Assembly (NCBI GenBank): GCA_048498395.1
Contig: JBEHYB010000004.1
Coordinates: 1 to 45,960 of the forward strand
Length of the DNA: 45,960 nt
Direction: 5' to 3'
Origin: Micavibrio_B sp048498395
GTDB taxonomy: Bacteria > Pseudomonadota > Alphaproteobacteria > Micavibrionales > Micavibrionaceae
Made by a program: the position numbers and the translations under genes. The notes below the pieces were generated by a model. It did not search any database and was not told where the DNA came from. It saw only the letters and a program-made list of their open reading frames with translations. The first letter of the stretch is position 1; the number at the start of each line of letters is the position of its first letter. Positions 1 through 6,683 of this stretch are shown piece after piece.

Positions 1-1
1 A

Positions 2-49
2 GCCGAAACCCAAGTTCCCCAGGCCCAGGAAGCCCATAGTCAGGCCTGA
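2..49 (+). CDS. 3' end of an unidentified CDS (partial)
   Basis: The frame starting at base 2 stays open to a TGA at 47-49 and would encode a hydrophilic tail rich in Gln, Ala and Glu. A good intrinsic terminator follows 25 bases later, which supports a gene ending here on the plus strand. Too little is present to identify the product. The third frame is also open for a while but runs into the terminator, so it is less likely. Confidence 0.4.
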   Translation, partial: AETQVPQAQEAHSQA

Positions 50-74
50 TCTGGATAATATTCTTCTTATGCAG

Positions 75-99
75 GGCGGCAAATTTTGCCGCCTTTGTC
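75..99 (+). terminator. Intrinsic terminator after the partial upstream gene
   Basis: GGCGGCA (75-81) pairs with TGCCGCC (87-93) around a short AT loop and is followed by a T-rich stretch. The inner A/T bases can extend the stem. It separates the upstream partial gene from the sigma factor gene. Confidence 0.7.
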
Positions 100-178
100 A
101 TTTCTGACGCTTTTAACCCCCTAAAACTGGCGCGAAGCTTGCAAATCATCTCCGGAAGATCACTGGAGATGGAATTAC

Positions 179-784
179 GTGACTATCCGTATTGCTGACA
201 CGCCCGCTAAAAAACCACAGCCGACACTGGATTACGACCGTCAGACCGATGAGGGGCTGATGGAATTATTCCAGAACGGCGATGCGCTGGCTTTCCATTT
301 TCTGATCGAACGTCACCGCGGCCTTATCTGGGCGCAGGTACGAAAATATTTCGGTCCCACAGCAGAAGTCGACGATGTCATGCAGGATGTTTGTCTGTCC
401 CTGTGGCAGAACAGGGCTTCCTGGAAACCAGGCATCGCCAAATTTTCCACGTGGCTGTTCCGCGTCGTCTCAAATCGCTGTATCGATATTCTAAGGCAGA
501 AAAAAGAAATCGCGACCGACAGTACATTCGATCATATCAGCTCGTCGCTGATGTCTGCGGAAGACAGGGTGTCGGAATCGCAATTATCCCATCATCTTTC
601 CGGCCTGCTGGCGACGCTGCCGGCCCAGCAGAAAACAGCGCTCAAACTTTTCTATTATGAGGACGCGGATATCGAGCAGATTTGCTCCCGGATGAATCTA
701 TCCGATCAGGCCGTTCGTTCTCTTCTCAAACGCGGAAAGCAAAAACTGCGCAGCGTCTTGCAGCCGGACAGTCTTCACGCGTGA
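179..784 (+). CDS. ECF-type RNA polymerase sigma factor (sigma-70 family)
   Basis: The 201-residue protein has the two-domain layout of extracytoplasmic-function sigma factors. Region 2 lies at about residues 28-105, including the acidic DDVMQDV segment and the STWLFRVVSNRCIDILR helix that binds the -10 element. Region 4 lies at about 140-193 and has a helix-turn-helix ending in AVRSLLKRGKQKLR. There is no region 1.1 or 3, as usual for the group. The start is GTG, chosen because GGAG sits at 165-168, ten bases upstream. No anti-sigma factor gene is adjacent; the only neighbour is a convergent response regulator that overlaps its 3' end by 10 bases. Target promoters and the inducing signal cannot be read from the sequence. 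Confidence 0.88.
   Translation: MTIRIADTPAKKPQPTLDYDRQTDEGLMELFQNGDALAFHFLIERHRGLIWAQVRKYFGPTAEVDDVMQDVCLSLWQNRASWKPGIAKFSTWLFRVVSNRCIDILRQKKEIATDSTFDHISSSLMSAEDRVSESQLSHHLSGLLATLPAQQKTALKLFYYEDADIEQICSRMNLSDQAVRSLLKRGKQKLRSVLQPDSLHA
775..784. other. Palindromic overlap carrying both stop codons
   Basis: TCACGCGTGA is a perfect palindrome. Read on either strand it encodes His-Ala-stop, so the sigma factor and the response regulator both end in HA and share the same ten bases. Confidence 0.9.
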
Positions 785-1170
785 TAATCCCGCCACAGGC
801 GGTCGATATCGTTATTAATTCCATTGATTGAAAAAGGTTTCTTCAGCGTTCCTATCATATGGGGAATCTCTGCCATTATATGCATGTGGTCGATCACGAA
901 TCCGCTTAGAATAAGCGAGGGAATTTGCGAAGCGGGAGATTGCATGGCGCGGATGATTTTCAACAGTTCAAGCGCCGTGATATCGGGAAGATTATAATCG
1001 AGGATCAGGAGATCCGCCGTATTCTCGCTCAGATAGGCGAGCAACTCTTCAGCTTCAGCAAAAGTTTTTATTTCGCAGAGAGGGCGTTTCCGCTCGAGGG
1101 AGGTCTGGAGAAGGAAACGCAGATTTTTATCGTCATCCAGATAGAGGATGGATTTCAACGGATACAGCAT
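775..1170 (-). CDS. Single-domain response regulator (receiver domain only)
   Basis: The 131-residue protein is a complete CheY-like receiver domain with no output domain. The acidic pocket is D12-D13-D14, the phospho-acceptor is D58 in LILDYNLPD, the switch residue is S89 and the conserved lysine is K111 in KKPF. It probably relays phosphate or acts by protein contact rather than binding DNA. No histidine kinase is encoded nearby. It is convergent with the sigma factor gene and the two coding regions overlap by ten bases in a palindrome holding both stop codons. A link with the sigma factor, by analogy with response-regulator control of alphaproteobacterial stress sigma factors, is only an inference, since this protein lacks the sigma-like domain of PhyR. 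Confidence 0.85.
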   Translation of the reverse strand: MLYPLKSILYLDDDKNLRFLLQTSLERKRPLCEIKTFAEAEELLAYLSENTADLLILDYNLPDITALELLKIIRAMQSPASQIPSLILSGFVIDHMHIMAEIPHMIGTLKKPFSINGINNDIDRLWRDYHA

Positions 1171-1324
1171 CTTTATATTATAAATTCACAGTATAATCCC
1201 TGAAAAGCCCGGAATAGTTCCGTATGTGGGGCGGGTTATTTACGCCTTATTAATGGTTTTTAGGCATTATTAGGGAAATTATAAAAAATAAGACTGCAAT
1301 TATAATAGAGCCATAGGTGTGTGA

Positions 1325-1609
1325 GTGCTGAATAACTGTGATTTTATTCTCGGGGAGAATAACTCTATCGTTATTGTCGTCCCGACATCCCTGCCCAAGG
1401 GGGTACCGCTGACATGCGAGGTACATAAATTCGGGCTGATTTTCAGGTCTGGCGATGAATCGGTCGGCGAGATTACCTGCCACCGCAGGGATATTCTTCA
1501 ACGACTGGTCAGCAAGGCCAAAGTAGGTTTTATCGAATTCATCAACGGGACACCAAGATTCCCAGCTTATATAACCGCGGTAGCAGACATACAGGTAATG
1601 GCGGCATGA
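1325..1609 (+). CDS. Hypothetical protein, 94 residues
   Basis: I do not recognise this protein. It has no signal peptide or membrane segment and looks like a small mixed alpha/beta soluble domain: a hydrophobic strand IVIVVP near residue 15, a Val/Ile/Phe-rich middle, and a helix around DILQRLVSKAKV. The start is a GTG; a weak purine-rich stretch lies a few bases upstream, so the exact start is uncertain. Its stop overlaps the ATG of the next gene in an ATGA arrangement (1606-1609), which suggests translational coupling. A longer frame on the opposite strand covers the same bases but has a less natural composition and no coupled partner. Confidence 0.6.
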   Translation: MLNNCDFILGENNSIVIVVPTSLPKGVPLTCEVHKFGLIFRSGDESVGEITCHRRDILQRLVSKAKVGFIEFINGTPRFPAYITAVADIQVMAA

Positions 1610-1878
1610 CAATTTCAGGACATCATTCACAAGATCCGGTCGTGGGCATGAAACTCGATGAGTTCATGGGCGGTAAACTCGAAGTTGTTACCGATTCGCC
1701 ATTGCGCAAGGCCCAGATCACAAACGCGTTGAAAAATAACGGGCTTGATGTCGAGCCGGTCGGTCCCGGCCTTTCGAATAAATTCGCGGGCCTTGCAGCT
1801 CCCGAACAGCCTGTCGTCCAGTCCCAGGCCCTGACAGGTCCGGCGCTGAAAATGAGTCTTGGTTTTGGACAGTCCTGA
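1606..1878 (+). CDS. Hypothetical protein, 90 residues
   Basis: This is an unrecognised small soluble protein, coupled to the preceding gene by a 4-base ATGA overlap. The N-terminal half (KLDEFMGGKLEVVTDSPLRKAQITNALKNNG) looks like a short structured domain; the C-terminal half is rich in Pro, Gln, Ala and Gly and probably flexible. There is no signal peptide. The two genes are likely co-expressed. No function can be proposed from the sequence. Confidence 0.6.
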   Translation: MTISGHHSQDPVVGMKLDEFMGGKLEVVTDSPLRKAQITNALKNNGLDVEPVGPGLSNKFAGLAAPEQPVVQSQALTGPALKMSLGFGQS

Positions 1879-1949
1879 TAAGCCTTAATAGACGCTTTTA
1901 ATCCTTAAATCTTTGGCATACGATAGTACCCGTCTATGGGGGACTGTCT

Positions 1950-2993
1950 ATGTCTAGAGTCGCGCTGATTACCGGCATCACGGGTCAGGATGGGTCGTAT
2001 CTTGCGACGCTTCTTTTGAGGCGGGGATATGAGGTTCATGCATTGCGCCAGCCTTCTGCGCTTCCAGATCTCAAAAATATCGAAACGATCCTATCGCATA
2101 TCACATTGCATTACGGTGACATGACGGATGGAACCTCTATCGCGAAAATAATACGCGATATCAGGCCCGATGAAATTTACAATCTCGCGGCGCAGTCGCA
2201 TGTGCAGGTATCGTTCGACGTGCCGGAATATACGGCGCAGGTTAACGGCATCGGGGTCTTACGTTTACTCGAAGCCATTCGTACGATAGACCCGCGCATC
2301 AAATTATTTCAGGCATCGACATCCGAACTATTCGGGGATTCTCCTGCGCCGCAAAACGAGCAGACATTGATGAATCCGCGCAGCCCATATGCGGCCGCGA
2401 AAAAATACGCCTATGATATGGTGCGGATTTACCGAGAGGCATACGGGCTGTTTGCCTGTAACGGCATCATGTTCAATCACGAAAGCGCCAACCGCGGGGA
2501 AGATTTCGTCACACGCAAGATCGCAATTGCGGTGGCCGGGCATATGGCCGGCAAAAGAGGCTGTCTGCATCTGGGTAATCTTGAGGCGCGGCGCGACTGG
2601 AGCCATGCCGAAGATATCATGGAAGCCGCATGGCTGATGATGCAGCATCGCGTGCCGGATGATTTTATCCTGGCTTCAGGGATTTCCTATTCTGTACGGG
2701 ATTTCGCCAATAAGGCTTTCGCGGTTGCTGGTATCAGATTGAAATGGTTGGGGCAGGGACTCGCGGAAATTGCCACGGACGCGAAGACCGGTAAGACGCT
2801 GATCGCGATCGATCCTGAATTATTCAGGCCGCTGGAAGTCGAAAATCTGCGAGGCGACGCAGCGAAGGCAAAAGACCTTCTCGGCTGGTCCACGCGTAAA
2901 AACTTCGAGACGATAGTGCACGAGATGGTGGAAGCTGAACTCGGCACGAGAGATATCGCACAATCAAACAGAAACTACGCAAGTGTCGTTTGA
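1950..2993 (+). CDS. gmd: GDP-mannose 4,6-dehydratase
   Basis: The product converts GDP-D-mannose to GDP-4-keto-6-deoxymannose, the first committed step to GDP-L-fucose. It is an extended short-chain dehydrogenase/reductase of 347 residues, the usual size. The NADP-binding motif GITGQDGSYLA starts at residue 9. The catalytic set is T124, E126, Y147 and K151, within STSELFG and SPYAAAKKYAY. The family signature around FNHES (with RGEDFVTRKI) is present. The loop after the first strand reads RQPS, where many relatives have RRSS. A GGGGGAC ribosome site at 1938-1944 supports the ATG start. The gene overlaps fcl by 11 bases, and together they form a GDP-fucose operon. Confidence 0.93.
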   Translation: MSRVALITGITGQDGSYLATLLLRRGYEVHALRQPSALPDLKNIETILSHITLHYGDMTDGTSIAKIIRDIRPDEIYNLAAQSHVQVSFDVPEYTAQVNGIGVLRLLEAIRTIDPRIKLFQASTSELFGDSPAPQNEQTLMNPRSPYAAAKKYAYDMVRIYREAYGLFACNGIMFNHESANRGEDFVTRKIAIAVAGHMAGKRGCLHLGNLEARRDWSHAEDIMEAAWLMMQHRVPDDFILASGISYSVRDFANKAFAVAGIRLKWLGQGLAEIATDAKTGKTLIAIDPELFRPLEVENLRGDAAKAKDLLGWSTRKNFETIVHEMVEAELGTRDIAQSNRNYASVV

Positions 2994-3915
2994 GATTGCC
3001 GGTAAACGTGTCTGGGTTGCGGGGCATAACGGGCTTGTCGGCCGCGCGCTGGTCGAGAGATTAAATCACGAAAACTGTAAGATACTGACGGTCGCCAGGC
3101 AGGAGCTCGACCTTCGCGACCAGAAACGCACCGATGAATGGATTGGCGCGCATCATCCGGATCTGATCCTGATCGCCGCCGCGAAAGTCGGCGGAATAGG
3201 CGCGAATGCGGCAGCGCCTGCTGATTTTATAAACGATAATCTCTCTATCGCGCAGAACATAATCCACGCAGCCTATAAACACAAAACGCCCAAGCTGGTT
3301 TTTCTTGGATCGTCCTGCATCTATCCAAAATTCGCGGCGCAGCCGATTATAGAGGAAGCGTTGCTTACCGGTGAGCTGGAGCCGACCAACGAGGCTTACG
3401 CGATCGCCAAAATCGCCGGGATCAAATTATGCCAGTTCTACCGCCGTCAGTATGGATGTGATTTTATATCGCTGATGCCGTGTAATATTTATGGGCCGAA
3501 TGATTTGTGGAATTCGGATGCGGCGCATGTCATTCCTTCGCTGATTTCAAAAATACATGCGGCGAAGACTGCTCGTGACGACAATATTACTCTCTGGGGC
3601 AGCGGCGAAGCATTACGGGAATTTCTTTATGTTGATGATCTGGCGGATGCCGTGATCCATTGTGCGAAGGACTATTCGCATGAATTGCATCTCAATATCG
3701 GCTCGGGTGAGGAAGTTTCGATAAAAATGCTGGCTGAAATGATCAAAACGACAATCGGCTTTGAAAGTAAATTATGTTTCGATCGCTCGAAACCCGACGG
3801 CACGCCAAGAAAATTACTGGATAGCGGCAGGATTAGACGAATGGGCTGGGTGCCGAAAACGACGCTGCAAAACGGTCTTGAATTATCCTATCAGGGTTTT
3901 CTTCGTCATACCTGA
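2983..3915 (+). CDS. fcl: GDP-L-fucose synthase
   Basis: This enzyme epimerises and reduces GDP-4-keto-6-deoxymannose to GDP-L-fucose using NADPH. The 310-residue protein has the Rossmann motif G14-x-x-G17-x-x-G20, the GSSCIYP motif at about 109-115, and Y139 with K143 in the YAIAK segment, matching the Ser/Cys-Tyr-Lys centre of the family. The start is GTG inside the end of gmd, giving an 11-base overlap and likely translational coupling. The product probably supplies fucose for the surface polysaccharide genes further along (10575-13759). Confidence 0.92.
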   Translation: MSFEIAGKRVWVAGHNGLVGRALVERLNHENCKILTVARQELDLRDQKRTDEWIGAHHPDLILIAAAKVGGIGANAAAPADFINDNLSIAQNIIHAAYKHKTPKLVFLGSSCIYPKFAAQPIIEEALLTGELEPTNEAYAIAKIAGIKLCQFYRRQYGCDFISLMPCNIYGPNDLWNSDAAHVIPSLISKIHAAKTARDDNITLWGSGEALREFLYVDDLADAVIHCAKDYSHELHLNIGSGEEVSIKMLAEMIKTTIGFESKLCFDRSKPDGTPRKLLDSGRIRRMGWVPKTTLQNGLELSYQGFLRHT

Positions 3916-3920
3916 TCATG

Positions 3921-3926
3921 TATAAT
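3921..3926 (+). promoter_or_regulatory. Candidate -10 element of a leaderless arginase transcript
   Basis: TATAAT matches the consensus exactly and ends seven bases before the ATG, so transcription would begin at or next to the start codon. No good -35 hexamer is visible 16-18 bases upstream (TTTCTT at about 3898). Confidence 0.35.
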
Positions 3927-3932
3927 TAACGC

Positions 3933-4832
3933 ATGAAAAGAACATCTCTCATTCCTTTTGTCTGCGGTGCAGGCGCTTCGGTGGCAGGAGCCGAACACGG
4001 AGCGCTTTATGCGCATACGCACGGTCTCGCTAAAAAACTTGATGACTGTCATTGGGCGGTCGATCCGAAAACGCACTGGCAGGGTCCATATGGACAGGCG
4101 GCGCATGAAAACCTTCCTCCGCAGGGATCAACCGGAAGACTGGAAATCGTTCGCTGGCATTTGCGTGCATTGGCTGAGAATATTTCTGCGGAATTGCGCA
4201 AAGGCAATCGCGCGGTGACGATTGGCGGCGATCATACGCTGAGCGCGGCATCGGTTGCAGGGGTGCAGGCCGCACTTGGTGCAGATGCGCGATTGGGCCT
4301 GATGTGGATCGATGCGCATCCGGATATGCACACGTTCAGATCTTCCGTCAGCAAGGCGCTGCACGGCATGCCGCTGGGCACATTGACGGGCCTTGACGAT
4401 ACACTGGCTATCGGCGGCGAATTTGCCGTTAAATTAAAGCCTGAAAATATTGTCTTTGCAGGCCTGCGCGATATCGACGAGGGCGAGAGTGAAAATGCAA
4501 AATCGCTCGGTATCACATTGCTGACGATGGAAGAGCTTCGCGCGAAAGGCATTGCCGAAAGCCTACGCAGCGCCGCCGCGCAACTTGGAAAAACATGTGA
4601 TCATATTATTCTTTCGGTCGATCTGGATGCTTTCGCAATTGATAGCGCGCCGGCCGTCGGTTCGCCCGTTCCCGGTGGATTCAAGCCGGATGAAATTCTG
4701 CCGGTTCTTGCTGAGATAGCGCGGAGTTATTCCGTGCCGTTGATCGATGTCGTGGAATTCAACCCGACCTTGCCGGAGGCTGAAAAGACATTCGATTTGT
4801 TAAAAGCGATATTGGTCGAACTACTGCATTAA
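3933..4832 (+). CDS. rocF: Arginase family protein (probable arginase)
   Basis: The expected reaction is hydrolysis of L-arginine to ornithine and urea. All binuclear manganese ligands of the ureohydrolase fold are visible: H101 in GGDH, D127-A-H129-P-D131, and D230-L-D232. The segment SSVSKALHGMP (about 136-146) resembles the arginase substrate loop rather than that of agmatinases, and AVGSPVPGG follows the second metal site. Length 299 is normal. No clear ribosome site precedes the ATG; instead TATAAT lies at 3921-3926, so the mRNA may be leaderless. The stop codon shares TTAA with the convergent methyltransferase gene. A related ureohydrolase activity cannot be excluded. Confidence 0.82.
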   Translation: MKRTSLIPFVCGAGASVAGAEHGALYAHTHGLAKKLDDCHWAVDPKTHWQGPYGQAAHENLPPQGSTGRLEIVRWHLRALAENISAELRKGNRAVTIGGDHTLSAASVAGVQAALGADARLGLMWIDAHPDMHTFRSSVSKALHGMPLGTLTGLDDTLAIGGEFAVKLKPENIVFAGLRDIDEGESENAKSLGITLLTMEELRAKGIAESLRSAAAQLGKTCDHIILSVDLDAFAIDSAPAVGSPVPGGFKPDEILPVLAEIARSYSVPLIDVVEFNPTLPEAEKTFDLLKAILVELLH

Positions 4833-5821
4833 TTGCAGTCGAAGCAGTGCAGGACCTGGCCATCTTTAGAATAATGGGTATAGCTCTTGATGCCTTTATT
4901 CTGATTTTGTGCCAGCAGGTTCAGCCTGTCAGGGTTTAGCTTGATGGAGCTGAAGCACAGGAAGCGATCGTCTTTGAAAACATTCAGTACATCGTTATCG
5001 ATTTTAATATTCTGGTTCTCGGTCGCGGTCCAGTAATGCGCGAGATGTGATCCGCGCGGGAAAAATTCTGCCGTATAGCTGAATTTGGCCGGATCAAGAG
5101 TAACATCGGCAGCCGCGCTCAATTTGTATAATGGGTTGAGAATAAAATCAGCGATTTCCGGTGTGTTGTATTCTTGTTCAAGTGCAGGCTTGTTGTTGTT
5201 TGAATCGTAGCCCCAGACAATTTTGCCGCCGGATTTTGCAAGCTCTTGAAAGCGCTTCATGTAGCTCTTGGCTGTGGCAGTCGGAAAGTTATCAATAGGT
5301 GCGTTTTCAAAGTTTGTCAGGCTTCCCGTGGTAATAACCAATGCACGCGGATAATTGCCATTGATAGTGACAGTCTGGAAGTCGCCTGTATAGGTCTCGA
5401 CATTAACGGATTCGCCGTATTGCTGTTCAAGAGCGTCTTTCGCCTGATTGTTAAAATCTGCGGAAAGATCGATCAGTTTAACGGTTTTGAGGTTTAACAG
5501 ATGGCGGAGAATTGGAAGTTCTTTGGTTTCGATAGCCTGAGCAGGGCCGGGACCAACGATAATAACGGTATCGATATCGCCTGCCCATTTGGCAACATCA
5601 TATGTATGTTCCTGAATGAGAGCTACTTCGCCTTGATAGGGAGCATATTGTTCATTAGTCGACAGAATAGTTGAGTATCTGCTGCCACCACCGTTCGTAT
5701 ACAAAGCCGGGCCCATGTTGCCATGTGCTTGGTTGTTGAACAGGCTACGCGCGCGCTGTTTCAAGGATATGCCGTCAGTTGGCGTATCATCATCGCGTTT
5801 ATATGGTGTCATCACATTCAT
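4829..5821 (-). CDS. EgtD-like SAM-dependent methyltransferase (histidine-specific methyltransferase fold)
   Basis: The 330-residue protein follows the layout of the EgtD / Methyltransf_33 family. It has an N-terminal segment with a GGSRYSTIL stretch and a following NEQYAPYQGEVALI (counterpart of the substrate-site region), SAM motif I VIIVGPGPA at about 86-94, an acidic strand end LIDLS at D118, and TTGSLTNF at about 164-171, equivalent to the family GSTIGNF loop. GGKIVWGYDSN follows at about 198. True EgtD makes hercynine for ergothioneine, but no egtB is adjacent and the substrate residues cannot be judged, so the substrate is unknown. It lies 9 bases downstream of the XRE regulator in the same direction, a likely operon. 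Confidence 0.7.
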   Translation of the reverse strand: MNVMTPYKRDDDTPTDGISLKQRARSLFNNQAHGNMGPALYTNGGGSRYSTILSTNEQYAPYQGEVALIQEHTYDVAKWAGDIDTVIIVGPGPAQAIETKELPILRHLLNLKTVKLIDLSADFNNQAKDALEQQYGESVNVETYTGDFQTVTINGNYPRALVITTGSLTNFENAPIDNFPTATAKSYMKRFQELAKSGGKIVWGYDSNNNKPALEQEYNTPEIADFILNPLYKLSAAADVTLDPAKFSYTAEFFPRGSHLAHYWTATENQNIKIDNDVLNVFKDDRFLCFSSIKLNPDRLNLLAQNQNKGIKSYTHYSKDGQVLHCFDCN

Positions 5822-5830
5822 ACTCAGTTC

Positions 5831-6502
5831 TTATCTACTTACTTTTTTTTCTGGAACGGCGGTAATGGCCGATTCCCACAATGAGCTGAACTGCTTGATG
5901 TAGGCATCAGCTACTGTCGGATATTCCAGGATGATAACTGTCGGCTCTTCATCAAAAAGAAGAATAGCCAGCTTTTGTCCATAAACATAAAAAGGAGCGG
6001 TTGAAAACTGGCTCGACGGGATCCAGCGGTAATCAGAATATCCCGAGTTATGAAGGAAATATGTATCTCCTTCTCTCAATAGAATTCTGTATTTCACACC
6101 CTTTTCTTTAAGGATTTCCATTCTTGAAATATGGGTCTTGATGTTTTCATCGGACAGCCATTTTTCAAATTTTCTCTCGTCTGCATTGCAGACCAATACT
6201 TCACTTGGCGTATTCTGAAGCGTTTTAAAAACATCTTCATAGAACTGCCAGAATTCTGCGCGTCCTTTCAGGACTTTGACATCTCCGCTGCGGAGTCTGA
6301 CACCCTGGTTCGCGATGAATTCTATACCCGCATCTTCAAGTGTCTTCTTTATATTCTGCAATGTGCTTTCGCGCGGAGCGGTAATTCCATTTTCAATACT
6401 GCCGATCGACGTGCCGGAAATACCCGTGCGTTCAGCCAGGTCGTTTTGCGACCAGTTCAAAAGTCCGCGCGCGCCGCGAATTTGTGCCGTTGTGATGGAC
6501 AT
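5831..6502 (-). CDS. XRE-family regulator with a C-terminal TrmB-like sensor domain
   Basis: Residues 1-65 form a Cro/C1-type helix-turn-helix (NDLAERTGISGTSIGSIENG). The rest is not a peptidase or cupin but resembles the sensor part of TrmB-type regulators: a FYEDVFKTL helix, EVLVCNADERKF, a helix with HISRMEILKEKGVKYRIL, and a final VYGQKLAILLFDE strand pair followed by VIILEYPTVADAYIKQF. This fold has a phospholipase-D-like origin and usually binds a small ligand. The gene is the first of a two-gene unit with the EgtD-like methyltransferase. The AT-rich upstream region carries two inverted repeats, so autoregulation is likely. The domain assignment comes from pattern recognition only. Confidence 0.72.
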   Translation of the reverse strand: MSITTAQIRGARGLLNWSQNDLAERTGISGTSIGSIENGITAPRESTLQNIKKTLEDAGIEFIANQGVRLRSGDVKVLKGRAEFWQFYEDVFKTLQNTPSEVLVCNADERKFEKWLSDENIKTHISRMEILKEKGVKYRILLREGDTYFLHNSGYSDYRWIPSSQFSTAPFYVYGQKLAILLFDEEPTVIILEYPTVADAYIKQFSSLWESAITAVPEKKVSR

Positions 6503-6521
6503 ATATTACCGTTAACTTTTA

Positions 6522-6555
6522 TTGTGTAACTTGGTTTTATCCCAAGTTTATACAA
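6522..6555. promoter_or_regulatory. Inverted repeat upstream of the XRE regulator (candidate operator)
   Basis: TTGTGTAACTTGG (6522-6534) faces CCAAGTTTATACAA (6542-6555), an imperfect dyad with a short AT spacer. It lies 20-53 bases upstream of the XRE start codon, where a promoter would be, and suits binding by a dimeric XRE protein. Confidence 0.5.
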
Positions 6556-6620
6556 CAAGCAAAGTCCAAACGGCAACTAAAATATGAAAAACAAAATTAC
6601 CTTATTTTTCAAATATTTAG

Positions 6621-6649
6621 GATAAACTTATAAAATTCATAAGTTTATC
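6621..6649. promoter_or_regulatory. Perfect 11-base inverted repeat in the AT-rich spacer
   Basis: GATAAACTTAT (6621-6631) and ATAAGTTTATC (6639-6649) are exact reverse complements with a 7-base spacer. The AAGTTTAT core recurs in the dyad at 6522-6555. It lies between the dcp 3' end and the XRE promoter. It may be a second operator; it lacks a T-tract on the minus strand, so it is a poor dcp terminator. Confidence 0.5.
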
Positions 6650-6683
6650 TTATTAAAAACTTAAGTGACTTAACGGGAATCGT

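Noticed and set aside
1250..1630. Minus-strand open frame of 126 codons
   Set aside because: It lies antisense to the two coupled plus-strand genes; its composition (many Cys, Tyr and His) is unlike a natural protein of this genome and no ribosome site was found.
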